From: JBBIKU01 sp037445245
Lineage (GTDB): Bacteria; Chloroflexota; Anaerolineae; Anaerolineales; Anaerolineaceae
NCBI GenBank assembly: GCA_037445245.1
Contig: JBBIKU010000013.1
Span: 1-24,770, forward strand
Length of the DNA stretch: 24,770 bases
Reading direction: 5' to 3'
The notes under the pieces were generated by a model. It searched no databases, had not been told where the DNA came from, and saw only the letters and a program-made list of their open reading frames with translations. Shown in pieces: positions 15,761 through 23,299 of this stretch (positions within the stretch are counted from its first letter, which is position 1; each line of letters opens with the position of its first letter). The position numbers were made by a program, and so were the translations under genes.

Positions 15761-17341
15761 CTATGCTGCGCCTGATTCTGCCTGGGTGGCTTCTGCCTCG
15801 TTATTCGCAGCTTTTATCGCATCGATGACCGTCTTCGCCAAATCGAGGATTGCTTTGCGGTCTTCATCCGGCAGCGGGTCGCCCGCCTGAATGCCCTCAC
15901 AGATATCCGGACGCTGTTCCACCAGCGCCGCCCGCAGTGCCAGTTCAGCAGCCCCGACCTGCTCAAGCGGAAGACCGTCAAACAAGCCGGTGATGGCGGT
16001 CAACAACACCGCGATCTGCTCCGCCACCGGGATTGGCTTGAACTGCACCTGCTTGAAGACCTCGCGGATGCGCCGCCCACGCTCGATGGTGCGGTAGGTT
16101 GACTCGTCCAAACGGGTGCCAAAGCGGGCAAAATTTTCCAGTTCTTCGAATTGCGAGTAAGACAGCCGCAAGTCGCCCGCCACGGCACGGTAAGCCGAAA
16201 GCTGCGCCTTGCCCCCCACCCGCGAGACCGATTTACCGACATCCACCGCCGGCATGATGCCCTTCGAGTACAGATCGGGAGTGAGGTAGATCTGCCCATC
16301 GGTGATCGAGATCAGGTTGGTGGGGATATACGCCGAGACATTTTGAGCTTCGGTTTCGATGATCGGCAGCGCAGTCAGGCTGCCGCCGCCATGCTCGGGA
16401 CGCAGGTGAGTCGAGCGCTCTAACAGCCGGGAATGGATGTAGAAGATGTCGCCCGGATATGCCTCACGTCCAGGTGGGCGGCGCAGCAAGAGTGATAATT
16501 CACGGTAAGCCCAGGCATGTCGGGTCAGGTCATCGTAAATAATCAGAGCATCCCTGCCGCTTTCCATGAAGTATTCGGCAATCGATGTAGCTGCGTAAGG
16601 CGCAATGAATTTCAACCCCGGCGGATCCTCGCCGCTGGCAACGACGACCACCGTGTAATCCAGGGCGTTGTACTTATTCAACTCTGCGACGAAACCAGCT
16701 ACTGCAGAACTGCGCTGTCCGATGGCACAATAGACGCAAATCACGCCGGTATCGCGTTGATTGATGATCGTATCCAGGGCAATGGCAGATTTTCCGGTCT
16801 GGCGGTCGCCCAGGATCAATTCTCGCTGTCCGCACCCAATCGGGATCAAGGCATCAATCGACTTGATACCCGTTTGCAGCGGCACCGTAACCGGCGCTCG
16901 CACCATGATCGGCGGCGCAGCTCTTTCAACCGGCAACCGCTTATATACCTCCAGCGCCCCTTTTCCATCCAGCGCTTGCCCGGTGGGGTCAATGACTCTC
17001 CCCAACACTGCTTCGCTCACTGGCACGTCCAGAACGCGCCGCGTGCGCCGCGCTTCCGCCCCAGTTACCAGATGATCACTCTTCCCCAGCAAAATTACAC
17101 CGATTTCTTTCGGGTCGAGATTGAACACCATCCCCACCAGGTTGCCAGGAAATTGGATGATCTCCTCAGACTGCACGCCGGATAAGCCTGTCACACGGGC
17201 GATGCCAAAGCCGATCGATTCTACCGTCCCAATCTCATACGGCTTGACCTCGGGGTGGTAGCCTTTAACCAGCTCATCGAAGGTCTCGAACGACTCATCC
17301 AGCACCGAGCCGAGTTCGGTTTTTTCTGTGATCTCAGTCAT
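15761..17341 (-). CDS. atpA: N-type ATPase alpha subunit
   Basis: This is the regulatory nucleotide-binding subunit of the hexameric head. The 526 residues show the beta-barrel start (EIGTVESIGFGIARVTGL), Walker A GDRQTGKSA (178-186), and the arginine-finger block SVSRVGGKAQ that reaches into the beta catalytic site. YRAVAGDLRLSYSQFEELENF follows, typical of the N-ATPase alpha group. The C-terminus is acidic and Ala-rich and somewhat longer than usual. The start ATG 17341 overlaps the atpF stop by 8 bases, so translation is probably coupled. Confidence 0.95.
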   Translation of the reverse strand: MTEITEKTELGSVLDESFETFDELVKGYHPEVKPYEIGTVESIGFGIARVTGLSGVQSEEIIQFPGNLVGMVFNLDPKEIGVILLGKSDHLVTGAEARRTRRVLDVPVSEAVLGRVIDPTGQALDGKGALEVYKRLPVERAAPPIMVRAPVTVPLQTGIKSIDALIPIGCGQRELILGDRQTGKSAIALDTIINQRDTGVICVYCAIGQRSSAVAGFVAELNKYNALDYTVVVVASGEDPPGLKFIAPYAATSIAEYFMESGRDALIIYDDLTRHAWAYRELSLLLRRPPGREAYPGDIFYIHSRLLERSTHLRPEHGGGSLTALPIIETEAQNVSAYIPTNLISITDGQIYLTPDLYSKGIMPAVDVGKSVSRVGGKAQLSAYRAVAGDLRLSYSQFEELENFARFGTRLDESTYRTIERGRRIREVFKQVQFKPIPVAEQIAVLLTAITGLFDGLPLEQVGAAELALRAALVEQRPDICEGIQAGDPLPDEDRKAILDLAKTVIDAIKAANNEAEATQAESGAA

Positions 17342-18101
17342 ACGCTTTTACTTTAAATGCCTCGTCCAATCTTTTTTCCAGCTCTTCAAAATAACTAGCC
17401 AGATTCCAGGCGATCTTGTGCTCCTGAGTCTTGATCTCAATCCCACCAATGAGATCCGGCGAAAGTTCAAAACGGATATTGCGGTTGTTGACCAGCCGGT
17501 CGTGGATGGCTTTCTCGATCCGTTTGCGGGTTTCGGCGGGAAGCTCAAAGGCGCTATTGACCACAACATCCTGCCCGTTCTGCCACAGCGATTTCGCAAA
17601 CGCATCCACCTCGGCTTGATTCAGGTTTTGAATCCGTTCCAGAAATACCGAGATGATTTGTTTTTCAAGATCGGCGTTCGCCATTTCAGCCAGTGCCTGC
17701 CGTGTCACGGTGTAGGTCTGGCGACTGATGCGCTGTCTCAGATCTTGAAGAAAGACGGCTTTCTCTCGCTGCAACGATTCGCGCCAGCGCGACTGGGCAT
17801 TTTCCACCTCCTGGCGGGCTTTCTCGAGCAGTTCTGCACGAGTAGTGTCAACCTCCGCTTTGACGTTCTCCAGCATCTTCTCGCGACTTTCATCGAACTC
17901 GCGGTGCTTTTGCTGGTAGGTTTGGATCTCCCGCTCTGACGCTGCTTTCATTTCCTCTGCCTGGCGTAGCTCGGCAGTGACGCGTGCCTGGCGTTCATCC
18001 ATCATGCGCAGAATCGGACCGTACAAGAATTTGCGCAGCAGCAAGATCAGGATCAGGAAATTAACAATTTGAGCAATTACGGTGAACCAATCGATCAGCA
18101 C
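17334..18101 (-). CDS. atpF: N-type ATPase b subunit with delta-like C-terminus
   Basis: This is the peripheral stalk. One membrane helix (IAQIVNFLILILLLRKFLYGPI, about 9-30) is followed by a long charged coiled coil (about 35-125). The protein is 255 residues, well above the about 160 of a typical b subunit. Residues about 178-250, with NSAFELP, KRIEKAIHDRL, LSPDLIGGIEI and FEELEKRLDEAF, align by eye with the C-terminal domain of delta (OSCP). The operon has no atpH, so this tail may replace delta. The start is GTG 18101, 3 bases after the atpE stop, with GGAGG upstream; it overlaps atpA by 8 bases. Confidence 0.9.
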   Translation of the reverse strand: MLIDWFTVIAQIVNFLILILLLRKFLYGPILRMMDERQARVTAELRQAEEMKAASEREIQTYQQKHREFDESREKMLENVKAEVDTTRAELLEKARQEVENAQSRWRESLQREKAVFLQDLRQRISRQTYTVTRQALAEMANADLEKQIISVFLERIQNLNQAEVDAFAKSLWQNGQDVVVNSAFELPAETRKRIEKAIHDRLVNNRNIRFELSPDLIGGIEIKTQEHKIAWNLASYFEELEKRLDEAFKVKAYD

Positions 18102-18104
18102 CTC

Positions 18105-18383
18105 TTATCCTCCAGCCTGCCCGATCACATAGGTCCAAAACGGATTGACAAAGATCAGGATGATTGTCACCACAAAGCAGTAGATCGCCGTGGATTCAAC
18201 CATGGCAATACCGACGAACAAAGTACGAGTGATGGTGTTGGCTTCGTCCGGCTGTTGGGCGATTGAATTGAGCGCCTGTGCCAGTGCCCGAGCCTCACCG
18301 AACGCCGGTCCAATCGATCCGATGGCGATGGTCAAACCCGCGGTGATGATTGATGTCATGCCAATTAGAGCAACGGTATCCAT
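18105..18383 (-). CDS. atpE: N-type ATPase c subunit (rotor ring)
   Basis: This is a 92-residue two-helix hairpin that forms the ion-carrying ring. The outer helix has the ion-site carboxylate Glu63 with Ser64, Thr65 and Tyr68 (MVESTAIYCF), matching Glu65, Ser66, Thr67 and Tyr70 of the Na+-binding Ilyobacter ring. In the inner helix the position of Ilyobacter Gln32 is Glu30 (GPAFGEARA), a second acid in the site. The polar loop is QQPDEA. The Ser/Thr/Tyr set points to Na+, while the extra Glu could favour H+ or change the charge balance. ATG 18383 shares its A with the atpB stop; AAGGAGGAG precedes it. Confidence 0.95.
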   Translation of the reverse strand: MDTVALIGMTSIITAGLTIAIGSIGPAFGEARALAQALNSIAQQPDEANTITRTLFVGIAMVESTAIYCFVVTIILIFVNPFWTYVIGQAGG

Positions 18384-19084
18384 TAAGAACTCTCCTCCTT
18401 GTGTTCAGATTGAGGTTTCTCGTGTGCGGCGGTTGCGGATGCAATATAGACCATTGACAACACCGCAAAGATGTATGCCTGAATCATCCCCGTTAACAAT
18501 CCTAAAACTTGCATGACGATCGGGAAGAAAAAGGGGATTATAACGAGCAACACCGCCACGATCATCGTCCCGCTCATAATGTTGCCGAACAAACGCACCG
18601 CCAGCGCCAGCGTCCGCGAAAACTCGCCGACGATATTGAATGGGAGCAGGATTGGCGTCGGTTCAAGATAGGTCTTGAAGTAGTTCACCACCCCTTGGCT
18701 GGAAATTCCGAAGATGGGTACCGCAAAGAAGACGCACAATGCCAGCGCCGCCGTGGTAGAAAGGGAAGCGGTTGGCGGCTGAAAACCGGGGACAATCGAG
18801 AGCAGGTTAGAAGTGGCAATTAAAATAAAGAGGGTGCCCATAAACGGCAGATAAGACTGCGGCGATTGCTGCGCCACACCGCGGATCTCGTTGCACACAG
18901 CCTGGACAATCGTTTCCAGCAGGCTTTGCCAGCGTGAAACGGTTATCCCCGTAGAGAGCCGGCGCGTCACCAGCCACGACCCAACCGACAACAACGTCAT
19001 TACCAGCCAGGTGAACACAATCGTCGCATTCAGTTTGATGAAGCCGTATTCCCACAAGATGATCGAATCAGGAGTGATTTCCAT
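18383..19084 (-). CDS. atpB: N-type ATPase a subunit (stator ion channel)
   Basis: This membrane subunit holds the two half-channels beside the c-ring. The 233 residues form about five hydrophobic helices. The essential stator arginine is Arg164 in LALAVRLFGNIMSG, followed by the last helices (LLTGMIQAYIFAVLSMVYI). An N-terminal acidic segment (MEITPDSIILWEYGFIKLN) precedes the first helix, as is usual for this group. The C-terminus is charged (EKPQSEHKEE). ATG 19084 directly follows the atpR stop with no gap. Confidence 0.95.
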   Translation of the reverse strand: MEITPDSIILWEYGFIKLNATIVFTWLVMTLLSVGSWLVTRRLSTGITVSRWQSLLETIVQAVCNEIRGVAQQSPQSYLPFMGTLFILIATSNLLSIVPGFQPPTASLSTTAALALCVFFAVPIFGISSQGVVNYFKTYLEPTPILLPFNIVGEFSRTLALAVRLFGNIMSGTMIVAVLLVIIPFFFPIVMQVLGLLTGMIQAYIFAVLSMVYIASATAAHEKPQSEHKEESS

Positions 19085-19381
19085 TTATTCCAATGCACCT
19101 CCATCCGTTTTCGGCTTCGGGCGGACTATCTGCACCAGCACCATCCGAGCCGCGATAAAACCCAGCACCGCCGCCACAAGCCGCAGCCAGGATGAATCCA
19201 TAACAAGGTAAAAGACGCTCAGCACAACCGCCGTGCGCACGATGAAGCTCACTGCCAATAGCCAGCCGGGGCGCCGCAGGCGGGGAATTTGGCGTACCGT
19301 CCAGTATAGCGCGCCGAAGAAGAACAACCCGGCGATAAATCCGACCGCCAGAGAGAAAAGCAGGGAAACAGGTTCAATCAT
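19085..19381 (-). CDS. atpR: N-ATPase-specific membrane subunit R
   Basis: AtpR is found only in N-ATPase operons. This 98-residue protein has three hydrophobic segments (about 4-27, 39-60, 65-84), with arginines inside or at the edge of the second and third (Arg49 in FIVRTAVV, Arg79 in IAARMVL). Buried arginines facing the extra carboxylate of subunit c would be a reasonable structural role, but that is inference. Its place between atpQ and atpB is the diagnostic order. The start overlaps atpQ by 8 bases. Confidence 0.85.
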   Translation of the reverse strand: MIEPVSLLFSLAVGFIAGLFFFGALYWTVRQIPRLRRPGWLLAVSFIVRTAVVLSVFYLVMDSSWLRLVAAVLGFIAARMVLVQIVRPKPKTDGGALE

Positions 19382-19736
19382 CTTCTTCCAGCTTGCGGAT
19401 CTCTTCCAGCTCTTTTTCGATCTTTTCCTGTTCCAGTTTGATCCAGTACCAGGCGTTGAGACAGCCCATAATTAGTCCCACGAAAAACAGGGTCAGCGTC
19501 CAGGAGATGGGGCTTTGCCAGCGTGCATCGATCCAGTAGCCCAGCGCCAGTCCCAGCAAAGTGGTCACCGCGATCGACCAGCCCACCATCCCGTACATGC
19601 TCAGACCCAAATAATTGCTGAGTTTCTTGCGATGGCGGGCGCGTAGTTTGCGCGCTTCTTTTTGAGCGATTTTTTCGCTCAGCCGGAAATAAACATCTTC
19701 ACCCTGATCACTTTTTCTCTCGGTCATCGTCCTCAC
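19374..19736 (-). CDS. atpQ: N-ATPase AtpI-like membrane subunit Q
   Basis: This AtpI-type protein is thought to help c-ring assembly or ion supply. The 120 residues have a charged N-terminus, two membrane helices (about 45-65 and 75-97) with the family motif GLALGYWID, and an acidic C-terminal coiled tail (EKELEEIRKLEEDD). The first start is GTG 19736, which overlaps the atpC stop as GTGA; ATG 19727 three codons later is an equal candidate. Confidence 0.85.
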   Translation of the reverse strand: MRTMTERKSDQGEDVYFRLSEKIAQKEARKLRARHRKKLSNYLGLSMYGMVGWSIAVTTLLGLALGYWIDARWQSPISWTLTLFFVGLIMGCLNAWYWIKLEQEKIEKELEEIRKLEEDD

Positions 19737-20119
19737 GATCTTAATTCAAGCAGCCGACGCACGATATCGGCGTGAAGGTTAGTCAGCGCCGAACGGGTGA
19801 CGCGATCTTGTTCGGTGAGTTGACGAAACTGTTGCGAGATCACATGACGCAAATCTCCCAGGTTGTGACCACGGATGGCATTTTGAGTCGAGATAGATAC
19901 CTCACTACCGCATTTGACCAGAATGCCCTCATCCACTGCTACATATTCCTCCCCGCCGTCTTCCTTTTCGAAATACAGCAAGCCTGGCACCAGCGCCGAA
20001 ACGTACCCGATGTGGCGGGGCAAGAGGCAAAAGTAGCCATTGTGCGATTCAGCGATGACCTTGCGCACCGCTTCGTTGACCAACACTTCGTTGGGCAGAA
20101 GCACCTTGAGTTGCATCAT
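19733..20119 (-). CDS. atpC: N-type ATPase epsilon subunit
   Basis: This rotor-foot subunit couples gamma to the c-ring and can inhibit the head. The 128 residues have the N-terminal beta-sandwich (MQLKVLLPNE, GYFCLLPRHIGYVSALVPGLL, VAVDEGILVK) and a C-terminal helical pair (about 88-128). That is shorter and more divergent than enteric epsilon, as expected for the N-type. The start ATG 20119 overlaps the atpD stop in an ATGA; a second ATG follows immediately. Confidence 0.88.
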   Translation of the reverse strand: MMQLKVLLPNEVLVNEAVRKVIAESHNGYFCLLPRHIGYVSALVPGLLYFEKEDGGEEYVAVDEGILVKCGSEVSISTQNAIRGHNLGDLRHVISQQFRQLTEQDRVTRSALTNLHADIVRRLLELRS

Positions 20120-21507
20120 CGCTGCGCTTCGTCAATTTTTCCGATCATGTACAGCGAGCGTTCCGGGTAATCGGAAAACTCGTCGTTCAAGATCCGCTCA
20201 CAGCCCTCGAGCGCATCTTCCAGATCGACCATACGCCCGGGTAAACTGGTGAACTGTTCAGTGGTGAAGAACGGCTGGGTCAAGAAACGCTCCAGACGAC
20301 GGGCGCGGAAGACAATGCGGCGGTCATCCTGAGATAGCTCTTCCAGCCCGAGCATGGCAATGATATCCTTCAGCTCTTCGAAGGTCGCCAGCGTACGACG
20401 GATTTCGCGGGCGATCTGGTAATGTCGCTCACCGACGATCAGCGGATTGAGCATCTTGGAGCCTGATTGCAGCGGATCAATTGCCGGGAATAATCCTTCA
20501 GAGGCGCGCTTGCGCGAAAGGACGATGGAAGCAGAAAGATAACCAAAGGTCGCCACCGCCGAGGGATCGGTGAAATCGTCCGCCGGCACATACACCGCCT
20601 GCACCGAGGTGATCGATCCGCTGGCGGTGCTGGAGATGCGCTCTTGCAATTCCGCCAATTCGGTCGCCAGTGTCGGCTGGTAACCAACCCGCGAGGGCAC
20701 CTGCCCCATCAGACCGGACACCTCCGAACCTGCCTGGATGAAGCGGAAGATGTTATCGATCAGCAGCAGGACGTCCTGGCGAGCGTCATCGCGGAAGTAT
20801 TCCGCCATTGTCAGCGCGGCATGCCCGACCCGGAAACGGGCGCCGGGCGGCTCGTTCATCTGCCCGAACACCATCACCGTGCTGCCGAGCACGCCCGCAT
20901 CGCGCATGTCGCGATAAAGCTCTTCGCCCTCGCGGCTGCGCTCACCGATACCACAAAACAGGCTGACGCCTTCGTGCCGTCCGACCGTGTTGTGGATCAG
21001 TTCGGTGATCAACACTGTTTTGCCCACACCGGCGCCACCGAACAGACCGGCGCGCCCACCGCGTTCCATCGGCGTCAGCACGTCAATGGCTTTTATGCCA
21101 GTCTCGAAAATTTCAGAACTCACCGAAATATCGGTAATGGGTCTGGGTTCCTGGTGGATCGGTCGCCATTCGCCCCCGCTGAGCACTTCTTTGTTGTCGA
21201 TCGTCGCGCCAAAGACATTGAACAACCTGCCCAGCACGCGTTCCCCTACCGGAACCCGCAGCGGTTGACCTTGATCAATCACCCTGTCGCCGCGCGACAA
21301 CCCCTGGGTGGGGGTCAACGATATCCCGCGGATGGTGTTCTGATCGATTTGGGTGATGACCTCGATGATGATTTCGTTGTTTTCGCCTGCCAGCAGCTTG
21401 GAGCGCATCGGTGGAATGTGATCGGGGAAGTACACGTCCACCACGCTGCTGCGCACCGATACGATTGTGCCGATGTTTGCCTGGGTGAGGGTGGCGTCGA
21501 GAACCAT
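20116..21507 (-). CDS. atpD: N-type ATPase beta subunit (catalytic)
   Basis: This is the catalytic subunit of the head. Walker A is GGAGVGKT (157-164), the catalytic Glu189 sits in GIGERSREG, and Walker B is VLLLIDNIFRF. SASIVLSRKRASEGLFPAID is the sequence expected of N-ATPases; ordinary F-type beta has a DATTVLSR version. The frame is open to GTG 21570, but ATG 21507 gives 463 residues, the usual length. A TATAAT also ends 6 bases before it, which implies a leaderless mRNA. It is the first gene of atpDCQRBEFAG, 84 bases after the glutamine-type transporter operon. Confidence 0.96.
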   Translation of the reverse strand: MVLDATLTQANIGTIVSVRSSVVDVYFPDHIPPMRSKLLAGENNEIIIEVITQIDQNTIRGISLTPTQGLSRGDRVIDQGQPLRVPVGERVLGRLFNVFGATIDNKEVLSGGEWRPIHQEPRPITDISVSSEIFETGIKAIDVLTPMERGGRAGLFGGAGVGKTVLITELIHNTVGRHEGVSLFCGIGERSREGEELYRDMRDAGVLGSTVMVFGQMNEPPGARFRVGHAALTMAEYFRDDARQDVLLLIDNIFRFIQAGSEVSGLMGQVPSRVGYQPTLATELAELQERISSTASGSITSVQAVYVPADDFTDPSAVATFGYLSASIVLSRKRASEGLFPAIDPLQSGSKMLNPLIVGERHYQIAREIRRTLATFEELKDIIAMLGLEELSQDDRRIVFRARRLERFLTQPFFTTEQFTSLPGRMVDLEDALEGCERILNDEFSDYPERSLYMIGKIDEAQR

Positions 21508-21513
21508 GTCCAA

Positions 21514-21519
21514 ATTATA
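21514..21519 (-). promoter_or_regulatory. Probable -10 box of the atp operon, directly at the start codon
   Basis: A perfect TATAAT on the minus strand ends 6 bases before ATG 21507, so transcription would start at or within a base or two of the start codon. No ribosome site exists upstream. The -35 region is not consensus. Read-through from glnQ is an alternative, since no terminator is seen between. Confidence 0.5.
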
Positions 21520-21591
21520 CCTTAAATGTCTAACAAGGTTCTCATCTTGTTCTCGCTCCCCCGCATTCAAACCGGCAAAAGCCGTCTCGAT

Positions 21592-22338
21592 TTATTTATG
21601 CAGGATCTTGGAGAGGAACAATTGCGTGCGCTCCTCGTTGGGATGATCGAAGATCACCTCCGGCAGCCCCTGCTCGATGATCCTGCCCTCATCCATGAAG
21701 ACAGCCACATCGGCGGCGGCGCGGGCAAAGTCCATCTCGTGCGTCACCACCACCATGGTGATACCCTCCCGCGCCAGATCCAGCATCACATCCAACACCT
21801 CCTGGATCATTTCCGGGTCCAAGGCGCTGGTGGGCTCATCGAACAGCATAATCTTGGGGTTCATCGCCAGTGCCCGAGCGATCGCCACCCGCTGCTGCTG
21901 CCCGCCCGAAAGCTGCGCCGGATAACAGTGGGCTTTTTCAGCGACCCCCACCCGCGTCAACTGCTTCATGGCAATCTCTTCCGCCTCGGCGGCAGGCAGC
22001 TTGCGCACCACCCGCTGCGCCAGGGTAATGTTTTCCAGCGCCGTTAAATGCGGATAGAGGTTGAAAAGCTGGAACACCATCCCGATCTCGCTGCGCATGG
22101 CGTTCAACTGGCGCTGGTCCTGGGTCATGCGCTGTCCGTCTACCCATATCTCGCCGGCGGTTTCGATTTCGAGATGATTGATGCAGCGCAACAGGGTCGA
22201 TTTTCCCGACCCACTCGGACCGACGATCACCACCACCTGCCCGCGTTGAATCTCCAGGTCAACCCCGTTGAGCGCTTCGACGTCGCCGAAATGTTTGTGC
22301 AAATTCTTGATGACGATGATCGGTTCAGCGTCGTTCAT
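21592..22338 (-). CDS. Polar amino-acid ABC transporter, ATP-binding protein
   Basis: This is the energising ATPase (GlnQ/HisP type) of the uptake system. The 248 residues have Walker A GPSGSGKST (40-48), the Q-loop region, signature LSGGQQQR, Walker B IMLFDEPTSALDPE and the switch His in VVVTHEMDFA. ATG 22338 overlaps the permease gene by 14 bases and has GGGGCGG just upstream. It is the last gene of the transporter operon; the stop at 21592 is followed by 84 bases before atpD. It may have no partner besides the single permease, which would act as a homodimer. Confidence 0.93.
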   Translation of the reverse strand: MNDAEPIIVIKNLHKHFGDVEALNGVDLEIQRGQVVVIVGPSGSGKSTLLRCINHLEIETAGEIWVDGQRMTQDQRQLNAMRSEIGMVFQLFNLYPHLTALENITLAQRVVRKLPAAEAEEIAMKQLTRVGVAEKAHCYPAQLSGGQQQRVAIARALAMNPKIMLFDEPTSALDPEMIQEVLDVMLDLAREGITMVVVTHEMDFARAAADVAVFMDEGRIIEQGLPEVIFDHPNEERTQLFLSKILHK

Positions 22339-23209
22339 TCCGCCCCAATCGCCTTTCCACCAGCTTGACCAGCATCGACAGCACGACCGTCATCGTGAGA
22401 TAAAGGATTGTTAGGGTGGTGTAGGCTTCCGGGTAACGGAAGGATTGCGCCGCGTACAATTTTGCAACCTGGGTGATATCACGCACCGCCAGCACCGAAA
22501 CCAGCGAGGTGTCTTTGAGCATCGCCACGAAATCGTTGCCCAACGCCGGCAGCACGTTGCGCACCGCCTGCGGCAGAATGACATAACGCATCGCCTGCCA
22601 GTAGCTCATCCCCTGTGAGCGGGCAGCTTCCATCTGTCCGCGCCCGATCGACTGGATGCCCGCCCGGAAGATCTCCGCCAGGAATGCCCCGTAGGTGATC
22701 GAGAGGGCGATGATCGCCCGCAGGTTCATCGGCACCGAACGGCTCTGCATCCCGCTTAAAAACTGCGCCGGAACTGGCGCGCCCAACTCGGCGAAGGTAA
22801 TCACCAGTTGGTTGAAGCCACCGACCACCGCCGGCACACCCACAAAGGCGATGAAGAAAATGAGAACCAGCATCGGAATGCCGCGGATGAACTCGACATA
22901 CAGCGTCGCCAGATTCTTGATCACCACGTTGCTGGAGATCCTGCCCAAGCCGGTCACCAGCCCGATACCCAGCGCGGTGGCGAACGCCCACACCGTGGTG
23001 GTGATCGTCATCGTCAAACCGATCTTGATGAAGTTGAAAGCCTGATTGTAGCTGGACTGGGTGAAGATCTGAGAATAGGTCACCAGAGCGATCACTGCCA
23101 TGGCGGGCAACCACCACGGAAATTCTCGCAGGTTGTAACGTAGCTGCTCCTTACGGCTTTCGATGTAGGGCAGCGCGTTCAAACGGGTGGAAATCGATTT
23201 GCTTGCCAT
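22325..23209 (-). CDS. Polar amino-acid ABC transporter, permease
   Basis: This inner-membrane channel is of the HEQRo type. The 294 residues have an N-terminal cytosolic stretch, then about five or six membrane helices starting at WWLPAMAVIALVTY. The ATPase-docking EAA loop reads GQMEAARSQGMSYWQAMRYV, followed by LPQAVRNVLPALGNDF. ATG 23209 is chosen because GAGGAGG lies 6 bases upstream; the open frame continues to 23248 across a hairpin. It is a single permease gene. Substrate class is polar or charged amino acids; which one is not set by this subunit. Confidence 0.93.
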   Translation of the reverse strand: MASKSISTRLNALPYIESRKEQLRYNLREFPWWLPAMAVIALVTYSQIFTQSSYNQAFNFIKIGLTMTITTTVWAFATALGIGLVTGLGRISSNVVIKNLATLYVEFIRGIPMLVLIFFIAFVGVPAVVGGFNQLVITFAELGAPVPAQFLSGMQSRSVPMNLRAIIALSITYGAFLAEIFRAGIQSIGRGQMEAARSQGMSYWQAMRYVILPQAVRNVLPALGNDFVAMLKDTSLVSVLAVRDITQVAKLYAAQSFRYPEAYTTLTILYLTMTVVLSMLVKLVERRLGRNERR

Positions 23210-23237
23210 AATGCCCTCCTCACGTTCCGGCGGGGTA

Positions 23238-23292
23238 GGTCTTCCCATCCCCGAGGATTACAGGATGGGAAGACCCGTCCGCATGGATGCGG
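23238..23292 (-). repeat. Two intergenic hairpins between binding-protein and permease genes
   Basis: On the minus strand, just after the binding-protein stop, comes a 5-bp stem CCGCA/TGCGG (23279-23292). It is followed by a perfect 13-bp stem GGTCTTCCCATCC / GGATGGGAAGACC (arms 23263-23275 and 23238-23250) with a 12-base loop. There is no T-run, so it is not a simple terminator. It probably protects the upstream mRNA end or thins transcription, so that binding protein exceeds permease. Confidence 0.8.
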
Positions 23293-23299
23293 TTGCTCT

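Noticed and set aside
13373..21507. mtaB as a tenth gene of the atp operon
   Set aside because: There are about 110 bases between them with a near-consensus promoter and an operator-like repeat of its own.
20644..21525. Long plus-strand open frame (293 codons) opposite atpD
   Set aside because: It is a shadow of the highly conserved beta-subunit gene; the translation is His/Gln/Arg-rich with no family likeness. The same holds for the 275-codon frame at 23399-24226 opposite the binding-protein gene.
21550..21591. Terminator after the transporter ATPase gene
   Set aside because: A 4-bp CGGC/GCCG stem with a TTTT loop is too weak, so read-through into the atp operon cannot be excluded.
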